Origin: Bacilli bacterium
GTDB taxonomy: Bacteria > Bacillota_I > Bacilli_A > RFN20 > CAG-826
Length of the DNA: 49,607 nucleotides
Direction of reading: 5' to 3'
Assembly (NCBI GenBank): GCA_024408235.1
Contig: JAKSVF010000010.1
Span: 1-49,607, forward strand
Each line of letters starts with the position of its first letter. Positions within the stretch are counted from its first letter, which is position 1. A model generated the notes under the pieces. It searched no databases and was not told the origin of the DNA. It saw only the letters and a list, made by a program, of their open reading frames with translations. This document shows, piece after piece, positions 32,834 to 42,144 of the stretch. The position numbers and the translations under genes were made by a program.

Positions 32834-35800
32834 ATGAAGAAAAATAAACTTTTAACATTATCTATCGCAGCCCTCTTAGGCTTCGGCACAGTTGCGGGAT
32901 TGGGTATTAAAGCATCTTTCAAAAAGACAACAGTCATCGCGAACACAACTTTGACTGAATCGGTTGAAGATAAGAATGGAGCTGGTTTGACATTCCCTAA
33001 CCACGTAAGACGTGAAGGGGAACCTGTTCGTACATCAGTTCACAATAAGCTTGGCGTCAGATTATTAGACGCTGACGAGGGCAAGAAGAGCGTTCAGTTT
33101 ATCGCTGCACTCACTGGCTACTCAGATCTCGCTTCAGCAACATGGACAAGAACTGTTACAGATTATAAAGGTAACACAATCAAAGCTTCTTCAGACATTG
33201 CTGTTAAGAACGTTTATACTGCATTGGCTGATCCAGAATCAGTAGTTTGGGATGTCGCTCTTAAGGCCGACACTACCTACTACTATATGGTCTACACCCT
33301 TAATAACATCCCTGCTACAGATGTTTTCTCGACCATCGATGTCTCATTCAAGGCTTCTTATACTGATGGAACAAGCACAACCGCTGTATCAAAGAAGGCT
33401 AACGTAAAAGGATTTGAAGGCGCTATTGAAAAACCAACCAATGTCACTATTAAGGTTGGTTTGAAAGCCACAGAAACAAGCGATGCAAAATACTTCGCAG
33501 GCAAGACCGGTTCGGACTCGACAACAGAAGAAGTTACTATTCCAGAAGATTACTACACTGTCGATGGTGTTCAGGCTAAGGATCCTGGAAAAGTCACAGC
33601 GCTCGCTAACGGCACAGTTTCAGATACAAACGGTGCATTTGAAAACTGGTCAAAATTAAAGAAAGTCAACATGCCTGCTACAATTACGGCATTTGATAAA
33701 TATTGTTTTACTGGAACTGCACTTGAGGAAGTTGAATTCCCGAGGGATTTAACAGAAATCCAGGACTATGCTTTTGGATGGGCAAGCGGCTTGGCAACAT
33801 TTAAGACAGTTTACTATAATGCTAAGAATCTTAAGACTGTCACATCAAACGGCTGTATCGGAAATAAAATTGATACCGTTTATGTGTCCGCAGCTGTCGA
33901 GTCAATTCCAAATGTTGTAATTTTCAAAGGCGGAGTTGAAAAAGTTGTCTACGAAGGTACTGAGGCTCAGTGGGAAACTTTAATGGGAACCGCAAATGTC
34001 ACAGGTTTAAATATCGACAACGTCATTTGTTCCGACACTGTAACATACGCTGTTACTTACAACTTAGAAGGCGGTAACATCAATGGTTCAACCGATCCAT
34101 ATGTTGTTAACATCAAATCGGGAAAGAACGCTCCTGCAGTCACTCCTAGAAAAGATGGGCAGAAGTTCCTTGGCTGGTTTGATGCTGCTGAAGGCGGCTC
34201 TCTCGTGAATCTTGAAGCTGTTTCTGCTCCAATTGTTGCATATGCTCACTGGGGCGAATTCCCAGCTGGCTCAACAAAAGAAAAGGCTGTCGTATTAACA
34301 GAAGGATACACTGGCACACACGGATGTGAAGCTGGTATGGAATCTGTCTGGGCCAAGTTCACAGCTGAAGAAGCCGGACGTTACTATATTGATCAGTCAA
34401 ATGTCCAATACACTGGATCCAATGGCGCTGGCACACATGCCGTTTCTGCACAATCAAAGATTCGTGTATTTAACGAAGATGGAACTGAAGTTTCATATTC
34501 AACCCCAAGTAGCTCTGTCTCTACATATGCTAAGGTTGCCGGTAAATGCGCCTCAACATACGGAAGAGTATTTATCGATTTCGAAGCTGGAGAAACATAT
34601 TACTTCCAGATGTATGTTTATTATTCAACCTCATATCCAACCGAAGCGGCATATGGAACATTTGATGTTAAGTTTGGCAAAGCTTCGTTCACAAACGATA
34701 CTCCAGAAACTGCAACGGTAATCAATCCGGAAACAGGTGATGTCGATGTTAGTTACGTACTTGGCGATTGGGATCAGGAACAGAGATTCTATAAGTTCAC
34801 AGCTACAAAAGATGCTGAATACTTCTTCACGGCAACTTCAGAAGGCAGCACATGGGCTGGAGTATATGTTAAAGAAGCCGATGAAGATGGATCATTCAAG
34901 TATGATTCTAATAAGTTAGCTTATTCATATGGAACAGGATCGATGTCCGGTGCCGCAAATATTAAAGTGACAACTGGTAAAACATATTATGTTATTACAA
35001 CAGTTAATGGCGTTAATAACAACCACGTCGACACAAAGAAAGTTGGATTCAGACTTGCTGAACCTCCAGCTGGTTCAACGGATAGCAAACCTGTTTCGGG
35101 AGTATTAAAAGCGGATGGCACGCCAATAGAAATTACATCTGCTATCGGTGCTGGAACATACAATTACTATAAAGTCACAGTTGCAACCGATGGCGAATAT
35201 AAGCTCAGCATTTCAATCCCTGACCACGGATACAACTGCTTGAAAGCGTTTATCTACAAAGCAGACGGAACTCTTGTCAAAGAGGGAAATACAGGCAATT
35301 CATATGTCAAGTCAATCGTTCTTGACGAGAACCTTGAGGCCGGAGAATACACCGTTAAGATTGGATGGAAAGAGACGAACTGGCCTGGTTCGAAGACCAT
35401 CACAGCATCTATGTGGCAGGTCCTCCCTGGTTCTGAAATGTCGAATGCTCTTGAAGATTTGACAGATACAGATCCATTATCCACCAACATCACGACTACT
35501 CTTGCAAACGAATATCACAAGTTCGTCGCTTCAGAGACTGCAGGATACTACTTCTCATTAGGCGAAGGCGAAGACGTCACTTCATACGATGTTGTTGATT
35601 CAACAGGCGCTTCACTTGTTAATGTTGCAGCGGGACAGAGCGAACGCTATGCAGCACTTGAAAGTGGAAAGACATATTATGTTGTCTTCCACGGAGTTGG
35701 AACTGCAACATTTGGTTGCCACCATGGCGCAATTAAGCCAGACGGAACAACAAGAGCAAAAGCTTATGATTGGGAATTCGACTCAACTGGCAAACAGGCT

Positions 35801-36760
35801 ATGCTCGCCGATCTTCCATCAAAAGATACAACCAAAGTTTGGTACAAGAAGACGTTCACGGAGGCAGAACTTGGAACATACAGATTCTATTCTGCGAACG
35901 ATTCTACAGTTGATACAAAAATTAATGGTATCTATAAAGATGATGCTACTAGCTCCATTACCGGTACATATAACGATGATGACAGTCTTAAACACCCTGG
36001 ATTCACCGTCTACAAATATGACTTCTATATTGAGTTTAATGTAACAGAAGTTGGAACCTACTACTTCGATATGAAGTGTATTACCAAGACATCATCTGGC
36101 GTTTCTAGTGCAACATACCTTGATTATCATTTAGAAGCAATCAGCTTATTAAATCCGCCTGCAACTGATCCAGAACCAGAACAACCTCAGGATCCAGATC
36201 CTGATGCTCCTGCGTATGCCGGAACGTTTGTTAACGAAGACGGTGACGTCTTAGTCATCAATAATGATGGTGTCACAGGTTCCATCAACGGTGTGTTGAT
36301 CGGTTTTGAAGGACCTAATGCAACGGGTTTGTTCACAGTCAATTCAGCATATTACAATGGCTCCGAATTCACCTATGATGCTGTAAATGACCGGATTGTC
36401 GATGGTTATTTCCTTGATCAAGGTGAATATGCAACTCAATACGCTGAAGGCACATTCGTTCGCCAGACCTCTGGTTCATCAGAAGATACGCCAACCCCAA
36501 GCACGGGTGCTTACGTTGGTTATACTTACGGCGGTAAGGTCGGATTAAACAACGCAACATGTGAATTCGATGATGACGGCTTACACGTCACATGGAATGG
36601 CGTAACTGTTGAGTACACCGTGAGCCCAACTGGCCACGTCTTATTCGCAGTCGGTCCTATCTCATACGATTTAACATATAACTCCAATGATTCATTCTCA
36701 GTCCATTCTGAAGATGACGATTACAATCAATGGGATGGCACTTTAAGCGCTACTAACTAA
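32834..36760 (+). CDS. Secreted modular surface protein (leucine-rich, InlB-type and PPC-like repeats)
   Basis: 1308 residues. A signal peptide (about 1-30, no lipobox) is followed by an unassigned beta-rich region and a BspA-type leucine-rich stretch (about 252-386, for example LEEVEFPRDLTEIQDYAFG). An InlB B-repeat comes next (about 402-474, ending FLGWFDAAEGG...VAYAHW). Four or five beta-sandwich modules (about 475-1105) share a pattern of KFTAxxxGxYYF, resembling bacterial pre-peptidase C-terminal domains. A Pro/Asp-rich linker (about 1107-1128) leads to two related C-terminal domains. There is no LPXTG sorting signal. GGAGG lies before the ATG, 15 bases after the lipoprotein gene. Probably adhesion or host-glycan interaction; no enzyme motif was seen. 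Confidence 0.78.
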   Translation: MKKNKLLTLSIAALLGFGTVAGLGIKASFKKTTVIANTTLTESVEDKNGAGLTFPNHVRREGEPVRTSVHNKLGVRLLDADEGKKSVQFIAALTGYSDLASATWTRTVTDYKGNTIKASSDIAVKNVYTALADPESVVWDVALKADTTYYYMVYTLNNIPATDVFSTIDVSFKASYTDGTSTTAVSKKANVKGFEGAIEKPTNVTIKVGLKATETSDAKYFAGKTGSDSTTEEVTIPEDYYTVDGVQAKDPGKVTALANGTVSDTNGAFENWSKLKKVNMPATITAFDKYCFTGTALEEVEFPRDLTEIQDYAFGWASGLATFKTVYYNAKNLKTVTSNGCIGNKIDTVYVSAAVESIPNVVIFKGGVEKVVYEGTEAQWETLMGTANVTGLNIDNVICSDTVTYAVTYNLEGGNINGSTDPYVVNIKSGKNAPAVTPRKDGQKFLGWFDAAEGGSLVNLEAVSAPIVAYAHWGEFPAGSTKEKAVVLTEGYTGTHGCEAGMESVWAKFTAEEAGRYYIDQSNVQYTGSNGAGTHAVSAQSKIRVFNEDGTEVSYSTPSSSVSTYAKVAGKCASTYGRVFIDFEAGETYYFQMYVYYSTSYPTEAAYGTFDVKFGKASFTNDTPETATVINPETGDVDVSYVLGDWDQEQRFYKFTATKDAEYFFTATSEGSTWAGVYVKEADEDGSFKYDSNKLAYSYGTGSMSGAANIKVTTGKTYYVITTVNGVNNNHVDTKKVGFRLAEPPAGSTDSKPVSGVLKADGTPIEITSAIGAGTYNYYKVTVATDGEYKLSISIPDHGYNCLKAFIYKADGTLVKEGNTGNSYVKSIVLDENLEAGEYTVKIGWKETNWPGSKTITASMWQVLPGSEMSNALEDLTDTDPLSTNITTTLANEYHKFVASETAGYYFSLGEGEDVTSYDVVDSTGASLVNVAAGQSERYAALESGKTYYVVFHGVGTATFGCHHGAIKPDGTTRAKAYDWEFDSTGKQAMLADLPSKDTTKVWYKKTFTEAELGTYRFYSANDSTVDTKINGIYKDDATSSITGTYNDDDSLKHPGFTVYKYDFYIEFNVTEVGTYYFDMKCITKTSSGVSSATYLDYHLEAISLLNPPATDPEPEQPQDPDPDAPAYAGTFVNEDGDVLVINNDGVTGSINGVLIGFEGPNATGLFTVNSAYYNGSEFTYDAVNDRIVDGYFLDQGEYATQYAEGTFVRQTSGSSEDTPTPSTGAYVGYTYGGKVGLNNATCEFDDDGLHVTWNGVTVEYTVSPTGHVLFAVGPISYDLTYNSNDSFSVHSEDDDYNQWDGTLSATN

Positions 36761-36776
36761 TCACGTTTTTAGATTT

Positions 36777-36803
36777 AGCTCTAGCTTCGGCTAGGGCTTT
36801 TTC
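36777..36803 (+). terminator. Terminator of the surface protein operon
   Basis: AGCTCTAGC-TTCG-GCTAGGGCT, a stable UUCG tetraloop hairpin, followed by TTTTTCTT. Confidence 0.9.
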
Positions 36804-36868
36804 TTATATATTTTTAATAAATAATCATTAAGAAATGAGAATGGTCTTAAATCGCTTGTTTGTGGCAC

Positions 36869-36893
36869 AAAAGAAAATGGTCTATTCGACCAT
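36869..36893 (-). terminator. Terminator of the minus-strand lipoprotein pair
   Basis: Minus strand ATGGTC-GAATA-GACCAT (36877-36893) followed by TTTTCTTTT. Confidence 0.85.
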
Positions 36894-36905
36894 CGTTCTT
36901 TGTTG

Positions 36906-37751
36906 TTACTCAATCTCAATAAAATTATCAGGATCGAATAGCTTTCCGTCAAATTCCTGATAATCGCCTTGAGTATAGGTAATTTCTGTGACGTTCAAGG
37001 AATAATTGATTTTTTGTCTTGTCCCGCCGAACAAGTCGTTTTCGACGGTTTGAGTTGAAGAAACTATCGTTCCGTTTTCGATTGTGAACTTAACTTCGTG
37101 TGAAATCTTTTGGTTAAGGTAGCCTTGTTCATAAATTGTTAAGGAATACTTGTAGGATACCTCACCGTCATTGGGTATTGAGTCGGGCAAATTGTATTCC
37201 CCTAAAATTGAATCCTCATTATCAAATTTTGTTAAATAGGCAAGATTTTGTATCTCTTTATAAGAAAAATTAATCGAAAGATTATCTTCAATTGCATCCT
37301 TTAGATAAGGCATTGTTTTCTTTGTGTCTCGATCCATCTTTGATTTGTAGTCAGTGAGAAGGTAGAAATATTCTTCATCATGATACACTTGTGCAACATA
37401 TCGGGATGAGTCATCTTCTAAAGTATAAGTGCCTTCTCGGACGGTTATCCCGTCTCTCTTGTCAACGGTGAACCTTTCGATATCAAAAACATCGGTTCCA
37501 GACAGCGTAAAATACTCTCCATCAGAATCTCCTATCATGTAATTGTATTCGGTAGTCGATTTAACTGACGCCTTGTTTGGATGATCTTTGAGATCGGAAA
37601 GCTGACAAATAAATGCGTCAATAGTTTCGTTTCCCGTCTGGAGTATAGAACTTTCCGCCTGGTTAATAGATTTTTGAGATTCTTCTGGTTTGCCAGTGCA
37701 TGAAGAAAGGCATAAGAGCACAAAAACTGTTTTCAAGACTAATTTATTCAT
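36906..37751 (-). CDS. Lipoprotein of unknown function
   Basis: 281 residues. The signal peptide ends in the lipobox LSSC (Cys18). The mature part is hydrophilic and beta-rich with Tyr/Asp-rich strands. I do not recognise a family. The start overlaps the end of the larger lipoprotein gene by 8 bases and has no clear ribosome binding site, so it is probably translated by coupling. Parts of the strand pattern (for example SYKYSLTIYEQGYLN) recall the N-terminal half of the larger neighbour, which may mean a shared fold. Confidence 0.7.
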   Translation of the reverse strand: MNKLVLKTVFVLLCLSSCTGKPEESQKSINQAESSILQTGNETIDAFICQLSDLKDHPNKASVKSTTEYNYMIGDSDGEYFTLSGTDVFDIERFTVDKRDGITVREGTYTLEDDSSRYVAQVYHDEEYFYLLTDYKSKMDRDTKKTMPYLKDAIEDNLSINFSYKEIQNLAYLTKFDNEDSILGEYNLPDSIPNDGEVSYKYSLTIYEQGYLNQKISHEVKFTIENGTIVSSTQTVENDLFGGTRQKINYSLNVTEITYTQGDYQEFDGKLFDPDNFIEIE

Positions 37752-39714
37752 TTGCGGTATACGTCCAAGGAATGTTATCGAATCTCATTGTACATTCGAG
37801 ATGCATGAGGTCTGCGCTTATAACTGCGTTGTAGAAATAGCCTAAATCAGAGGTTTTAGGAATGTATGACCAATTGGATAAAGTAAGGTTATTTCCTTCT
37901 AATGACCAATTGAAAGTGTCGACGTATGGATCGACCGTACCAACAACGGTCTGTGTCAGGCTGCCGGTTCCATCCTTCTCAAATCTAAGCACGTTAGTAT
38001 ATTGTTTGCTGTTCTTGTCGACATATGTCCATGAATGAGATGTCAAAACTGCTGCATAATCGATTTTGGTGTTATCAACAACTTCAATTGTCTCAACAAT
38101 TTGGACTTCTGGGTTCTCCGTAGATGTTATCGTAATCTTGTACGTTCCCTCCTTCTTAGGCGTGAAGTAGACATTATTACGGTCGTCTTTTGTTATAGGT
38201 AAAGCGTCATTATCGCTTGATTCGACAGTATATTCTTGACTGACTTTTGAAGAGAAGGAGTGTCCAAATTCATCGGTAGAGGAGAAACTAACAACATACT
38301 TATATTCGGTTCCAACCTCATACTTATCTTCTTTAAATAGTTCTCCGCCTTTCCATTTTTGTACATAAACATCATCAGGAAGAACTGTATCGGAAATTCT
38401 CACATCCACAGTGCCTAAATTTTCGCACCAAACGCCTTTTTCATCTCTTCCTAAATAAGAAAATGTGAGTGTTACAGTGCCTGTTCCAACGATTTCAAAA
38501 TGTGGATTAGAAGAATTCACGCCAGAGATTTTGACAATGCTCTCGTCTGAAGAGGAGAACGGCGAAATCATCTGTTCATTAACATTTAAAACGGATGCAG
38601 GGCTGTATGCTTTTGGTGATATAAATAGGAAAGTGTGACTTGGAGAAATTTGCATCAAATCGTTAACAACTTCTCTATTTCCGTCGACCAGGACATTAAC
38701 ACTGTCAATTGAGTGAATAAAATAATTTTCAACGTTTGGCACATTAACTGGTGCGCTATCCTTCTCTCCGTACTCGATATTTACTTCGGTTCTCGTTCCG
38801 GAGTAATAGTGATCTGCTGAGTTTATTTTCGACACATCATCGGAGTAAGTATTTGTCTTGTAAGAAAGGACTCTGGACTTGTTCTTGTCCATAGTAACTT
38901 CAAGTTCGTTATGATAAGTAATAACATCGTTTAAATCACCATCGACTTTATATTCAGCAGAGATGGTGTATATGGTGTTTTCTTCGGTAACATCCTCATG
39001 AACACTGTTGATGCCAAGCTGATCAACATACATATTTGAGTAGAAATACTGATCAAAGAACGCGATGACAGAATTGGTTGCTTGGAGGGTTAATTCCCAT
39101 TTAGCAACTGTGGTGTTGATGACGCCATCCTGGCTAGCATCATCATCAATAATCTGTCTTGATACAGAATCCTTATACGCGTTTTTGACAAACGAGTCGT
39201 TTTTATAGTCTTTGATTGAATAAAGCATCGTGTAATCATACACAACGCCGAGATCTCTAAATTGAGATGCCTTGATTGCCTTTCTCTCGATGAAAGAATC
39301 TTCGTTTATCTTTGAACCATCGGTTCTTGTCTCTTTGACTGTGCCTGTTGCGTATGAAGAAAAATCATCATATACATCAAGTGTGTATTCAACTGTGTCG
39401 CTGATGCTTCCTGCGGTGTCGACTGACTTATATGTTCCGCCTGTTGAAAGCTTTGCCTCAATATAAGCTGCATCGGTAATAACTTTTACAAACTTATCGA
39501 AAGTGACGCCATCTATTACTGGCTCGACTGATGAAGTGATAGACTCATCGGTTTTATTTGATGTGATAGCTGAACTTATTAACTGTTCTTCACTCTTCTC
39601 GCTCTTGCTTACCTCTGTAGTTGAAGAGGATGTTGGAGCTGGAGTTGGTTTTGGCGTGCAAGCCATCAGTAACATGGCTGCGGATAATACTATTAGATTC
39701 TTTGATTTAGACAT
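37744..39714 (-). CDS. Large lipoprotein with Ig-like domain
   Basis: 656 residues with a lipobox MLLMAC (Cys19) and a Pro/Thr/Ser linker. A beta-rich N-terminal domain (about 60-320) is followed by a bacterial Ig-like (Big_2-type) segment (about 355-450, SSDESIVKISG...GTGTVTLTFSY). A second Ig-like region lies near 465-545, and a C-terminal domain reads FEKDGTGSLTQTV...FNWSLEGNNLTL, resembling a lipocalin-like strand repeat. GGAGGT lies 7 bases before the ATG. It is convergent with the plus-strand surface operon. Surface-exposed, function unknown. Confidence 0.75.
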   Translation of the reverse strand: MSKSKNLIVLSAAMLLMACTPKPTPAPTSSSTTEVSKSEKSEEQLISSAITSNKTDESITSSVEPVIDGVTFDKFVKVITDAAYIEAKLSTGGTYKSVDTAGSISDTVEYTLDVYDDFSSYATGTVKETRTDGSKINEDSFIERKAIKASQFRDLGVVYDYTMLYSIKDYKNDSFVKNAYKDSVSRQIIDDDASQDGVINTTVAKWELTLQATNSVIAFFDQYFYSNMYVDQLGINSVHEDVTEENTIYTISAEYKVDGDLNDVITYHNELEVTMDKNKSRVLSYKTNTYSDDVSKINSADHYYSGTRTEVNIEYGEKDSAPVNVPNVENYFIHSIDSVNVLVDGNREVVNDLMQISPSHTFLFISPKAYSPASVLNVNEQMISPFSSSDESIVKISGVNSSNPHFEIVGTGTVTLTFSYLGRDEKGVWCENLGTVDVRISDTVLPDDVYVQKWKGGELFKEDKYEVGTEYKYVVSFSSTDEFGHSFSSKVSQEYTVESSDNDALPITKDDRNNVYFTPKKEGTYKITITSTENPEVQIVETIEVVDNTKIDYAAVLTSHSWTYVDKNSKQYTNVLRFEKDGTGSLTQTVVGTVDPYVDTFNWSLEGNNLTLSNWSYIPKTSDLGYFYNAVISADLMHLECTMRFDNIPWTYTANE

Positions 39715-39741
39715 AAATCAGACCTCCAAATACCTGTACAC

Positions 39742-39768
39742 TCTATAACAAGTTTTTAAATAAGTAAA
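39742..39768 (-). promoter_or_regulatory. Candidate promoter of the lipoprotein pair
   Basis: Minus strand TTTACT (39763-39768), 15 bases, TATAGA (39742-39747) preceded by TGT, an extended -10 that would compensate for the short spacer. Confidence 0.4.
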
Positions 39769-39808
39769 CACTTATCGATTAACTGCAAAGCCTGGAGGCA
39801 TATATAAT

Positions 39809-40048
39809 ATGAACATGTGTTTTTGGAGAAAAAAGAAAAAGGAACCTATTGCATCAAAATTCGAAATAGGTGATATGGTTGGTTTCCCTTATCGTGATGA
39901 CCGTGTTTTCGGCTTTGTTTATAGAATCTACAAAAAGGCGGACGGTAACATTTATTATGACATTCAGGTAGCTGGTCAGTGTCCTTATCTACAGACTGGA
40001 GTTGAGGAATCCATCATCTACCTCAAGCAGAAGAAAAACGCATCGTAA
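39809..40048 (+). CDS. Small basic hypothetical protein
   Basis: 79 residues, not recognised. A short basic N-terminus (CFWRKKKKEP) precedes a compact beta-rich domain (FEIGDMVGFPYRD, FGFVYRIYKK, YYDIQVAG), reminiscent of a small SH3-like or YodL/KOW-like barrel. Two starts are possible: ATG 39809 with GGAGG 10 bases upstream, or ATG 39815 with TATAAT 6 bases upstream (leaderless). The terminator overlaps its last codons. Confidence 0.6.
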   Translation: MNMCFWRKKKKEPIASKFEIGDMVGFPYRDDRVFGFVYRIYKKADGNIYYDIQVAGQCPYLQTGVEESIIYLKQKKNAS

Positions 40049-40058
40049 GGTGCGTTTT
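40035..40058. terminator. Bidirectional terminator at the small gene / yolD junction
   Basis: AAAACGCA / TGCGTTTT stem with an 8-base loop. It overlaps the stop codons of both convergent genes; the minus strand shows the better T run. Confidence 0.8.
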
Positions 40059-40479
40059 ATATTTCTGTGTCAAAAATCTCTCCATCTATGTGATATAAGT
40101 CACCGATGTTAATGGTATCTCTATTCGGAAGGATGAGAACCTTATTTACTTCATCCACTGATTGGATTGTTGTTTCAACCGTTTTATAGGAGCCACCATC
40201 TTTCTTTTCGTCCTTCTCGAAATAGGTAATTAGGAACGTTGGTTTGGATTTCAACGTCGCTTTGATGGCAGATAGTCTCTTGTTCAGTTCGACTTTATCT
40301 TCGGGACCGAGCGTTTTCTTTTCTGAAGTGAGTCTTGCTGTTTCGATTATTGCGGCGTCGTATCCTGTTAACGCAGCGAATGGAAGGAACTGTGCGGCTC
40401 TGTCATTTAGAGACATGTGTTTCCTTGATTTTGACTGATGGTGAACTTTGTCAATGATATCGTCATATTGATGTGTCAT
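40057..40479 (-). CDS. YolD-like protein
   Basis: 140 residues with the family core SLNDRAAQFLPFAALTGYDAAI. YolD proteins are small partners usually encoded next to Y-family polymerases of the UvrX type, and are thought to be functional relatives of UmuD. Here it overlaps the polymerase gene by 4 bases (ATGA). The longer C-terminal tail (FLITYFEKDE...) is beta-rich. Role in polymerase control is inferred from pairing. Confidence 0.9.
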   Translation of the reverse strand: MTHQYDDIIDKVHHQSKSRKHMSLNDRAAQFLPFAALTGYDAAIIETARLTSEKKTLGPEDKVELNKRLSAIKATLKSKPTFLITYFEKDEKKDGGSYKTVETTIQSVDEVNKVLILPNRDTINIGDLYHIDGEIFDTEI

Positions 40480-41969
40480 TTACGATGTCCTCCAATCTGG
40501 TTGTTACGTTCAATCCTTCTTGCTCCCTCGCTCAAATCAGACCCCTTTAAAACAGCGTTCTTTCCATAACGTTTTTGAATGGCGATAAGTGCCTGCTGCA
40601 AATCTTTTTCTTCTCTTAGCTCAGCATCAAGAACCTCATTCTTTTCTTGGACTTCATCGTAATTAGAGAATAAATCCATCTGCTCAAAATTCTCATCCTG
40701 AACCTCAGTTTCTCCAATGACGTTCATGAACGCAATGTTGATGCCCCTAATCGTTAAAGATGGGTCAACAACTCTATCAAATTCTTTTAGTGCGCCTTCA
40801 ATCGTGAGTTTAGTGGAGGAGATGTGGTGTCCAAAGGAAACGGAACCCCTTGACCCCTTTGGAACAATCTTACCATATCTATCATATTGTAACGGTCCTG
40901 AATAAGACGAGTTATTAACAAGTGATTCTTTGTCATATGCGACCGATATAATCAATTGATTATAAACCAACTGTTTTTCTACTAATTGTAAAACTAGTCC
41001 TTCAACCATTTCTCTAAAGACCAGTCTTGCTTTTGCAAATTTATATGGGCATGGCAAAACTTGTCCTTCTCCAAATGATTTATTTGAAGTTTTATAGCCT
41101 TTAATATCCTTGATTCCAACCGGTTCCCAGCCCCAAGCGTGATCGATAATTAGTTCTGCGTTAATTCCGAATATCTTGTATAAAGAATCTTCGTTTTCTA
41201 ATGAGCGCCTTGCGACATCACCCATTGTGTACATGCCGTTATCGTTGAGCCTTTTTTCTAAACCGCGTCCTATTCTCCAGAACGACGTTAAAGGTTTATG
41301 ATCCCAAAGAAGTTGCCTGTATTTCATCTCATCTAGCTCAGCGATTCTAACGCCGTCTTTATCGGCAGGAATATGTTTTGCAACAATGTCCATAGCGACC
41401 TTTGCGAGATACATGTTTGTGCCTATTCCACCTGTTGCGGTTATGCCCGTTTCATTGAGAACGGACCTAATCATTTTCATCGTCAATTCATGAGGTGTGA
41501 TTTTATATGTCTTGAGGTAAGGGGTTAAGTCAATAAAGACCTCATCGATTGAGTAAACGTGAATGTCATCTGGTGAGACGTATTGGAGATACACTGAATA
41601 TATCTTAGAACTGATTTCAATGTATTTTGCCATCTGTGGGCACGCTATAACAAAATCCAATTCGAGGTTAGGGTTACTTTTGAGTTCAATATCGTTTGAT
41701 GATTTCCCAGTGAATTTGTGATCCGGCGCTCTCAAAAGGCGTTCCTGGTTGACCTCTTTGATTCTTTGCTTAGCCTCAAATAGACGGCATCTACCAGGCA
41801 AACCATATTGTTTGAGTGAAGGGGAAACCGCTAAACATATCGTCTTATCAGTTCTTTCTTCATCTGCAACGACTAAGTTCGTAGTTAAAGGATCTAAGCC
41901 TCTCTCGAAACACTCAACAGAGGCATAGAAAGACTTTAAATCTATCGCTGCGTAAAACCTATTACCCAT
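40476..41969 (-). CDS. Y-family DNA polymerase (UvrX/DinB-like, translesion)
   Basis: 497 residues. Catalytic metal-binding residues appear in FYAAIDLKSFYASVE (Asp10) and YSIDEVFIDL (Asp142, Glu143). Helix-hairpin-helix and little-finger regions follow, with RIGRGLEKRL and NKSFGEGQVLP. At 497 residues it is the longer UvrX/UmuC type rather than DinB (about 350). It would copy past DNA damage. It pairs with yolD. The start codon has TATAAT 6 bases upstream and no ribosome binding site. I found no LexA box in the divergent region. Confidence 0.93.
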   Translation of the reverse strand: MGNRFYAAIDLKSFYASVECFERGLDPLTTNLVVADEERTDKTICLAVSPSLKQYGLPGRCRLFEAKQRIKEVNQERLLRAPDHKFTGKSSNDIELKSNPNLELDFVIACPQMAKYIEISSKIYSVYLQYVSPDDIHVYSIDEVFIDLTPYLKTYKITPHELTMKMIRSVLNETGITATGGIGTNMYLAKVAMDIVAKHIPADKDGVRIAELDEMKYRQLLWDHKPLTSFWRIGRGLEKRLNDNGMYTMGDVARRSLENEDSLYKIFGINAELIIDHAWGWEPVGIKDIKGYKTSNKSFGEGQVLPCPYKFAKARLVFREMVEGLVLQLVEKQLVYNQLIISVAYDKESLVNNSSYSGPLQYDRYGKIVPKGSRGSVSFGHHISSTKLTIEGALKEFDRVVDPSLTIRGINIAFMNVIGETEVQDENFEQMDLFSNYDEVQEKNEVLDAELREEKDLQQALIAIQKRYGKNAVLKGSDLSEGARRIERNNQIGGHRK

Positions 41970-41975
41970 GCGGAA

Positions 41976-42004
41976 ATTATATGATGAATAAGGTCATTTC
42001 AAAA
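41976..42004 (-). promoter_or_regulatory. Polymerase promoter, leaderless arrangement
   Basis: Minus strand TTTTGA (41999-42004), 17 bases, consensus TATAAT (41976-41981), then 6 bases and the ATG at 41969. Confidence 0.6.
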
Positions 42005-42049
42005 GGTAGCAAAGCGTTCATAAAAAGAAATTTTAATAACTTTTGAAAT

Positions 42050-42094
42050 ATGATATTAGATATCATCGCACTATATTTTTACCTAGAATTTTAG
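42050..42094. promoter_or_regulatory. Two palindromes in the polymerase / jetA divergent region
   Basis: ATGATAT-TAG-ATATCAT (42050-42066) is a perfect 7-bp palindrome. CCTAGAATTTTAGG (42081-42094) is nearly palindromic. They lie between the two divergent promoters and could be operators for one or both. Confidence 0.45.
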
Positions 42095-42131
42095 GCAAAA
42101 ACTATTCACTTTTATTATTTATATAATAATC

Positions 42132-42137
42132 TATAAT
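42132..42137 (+). promoter_or_regulatory. jetA -10 box, leaderless arrangement
   Basis: Consensus TATAAT is followed by 7 bases and then the jetA ATG at 42145. No ribosome binding site can fit. A second TATAAT lies at 42122-42127. The -35 region is A+T rich and weak. Confidence 0.55.
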
Positions 42138-42144
42138 TTGAATC

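Noticed and set aside
32391-32837. 148-codon plus-strand frame rich in Gln, Ser and Thr
   Set aside because: Out-of-frame reading of the lipoprotein repeats; the periodic composition is a by-product of their codon pattern.
41970-42144. LexA/DinR box for the Y-family polymerase
   Set aside because: No sequence near CGAACN4GTTCG was found; the palindromes there differ.
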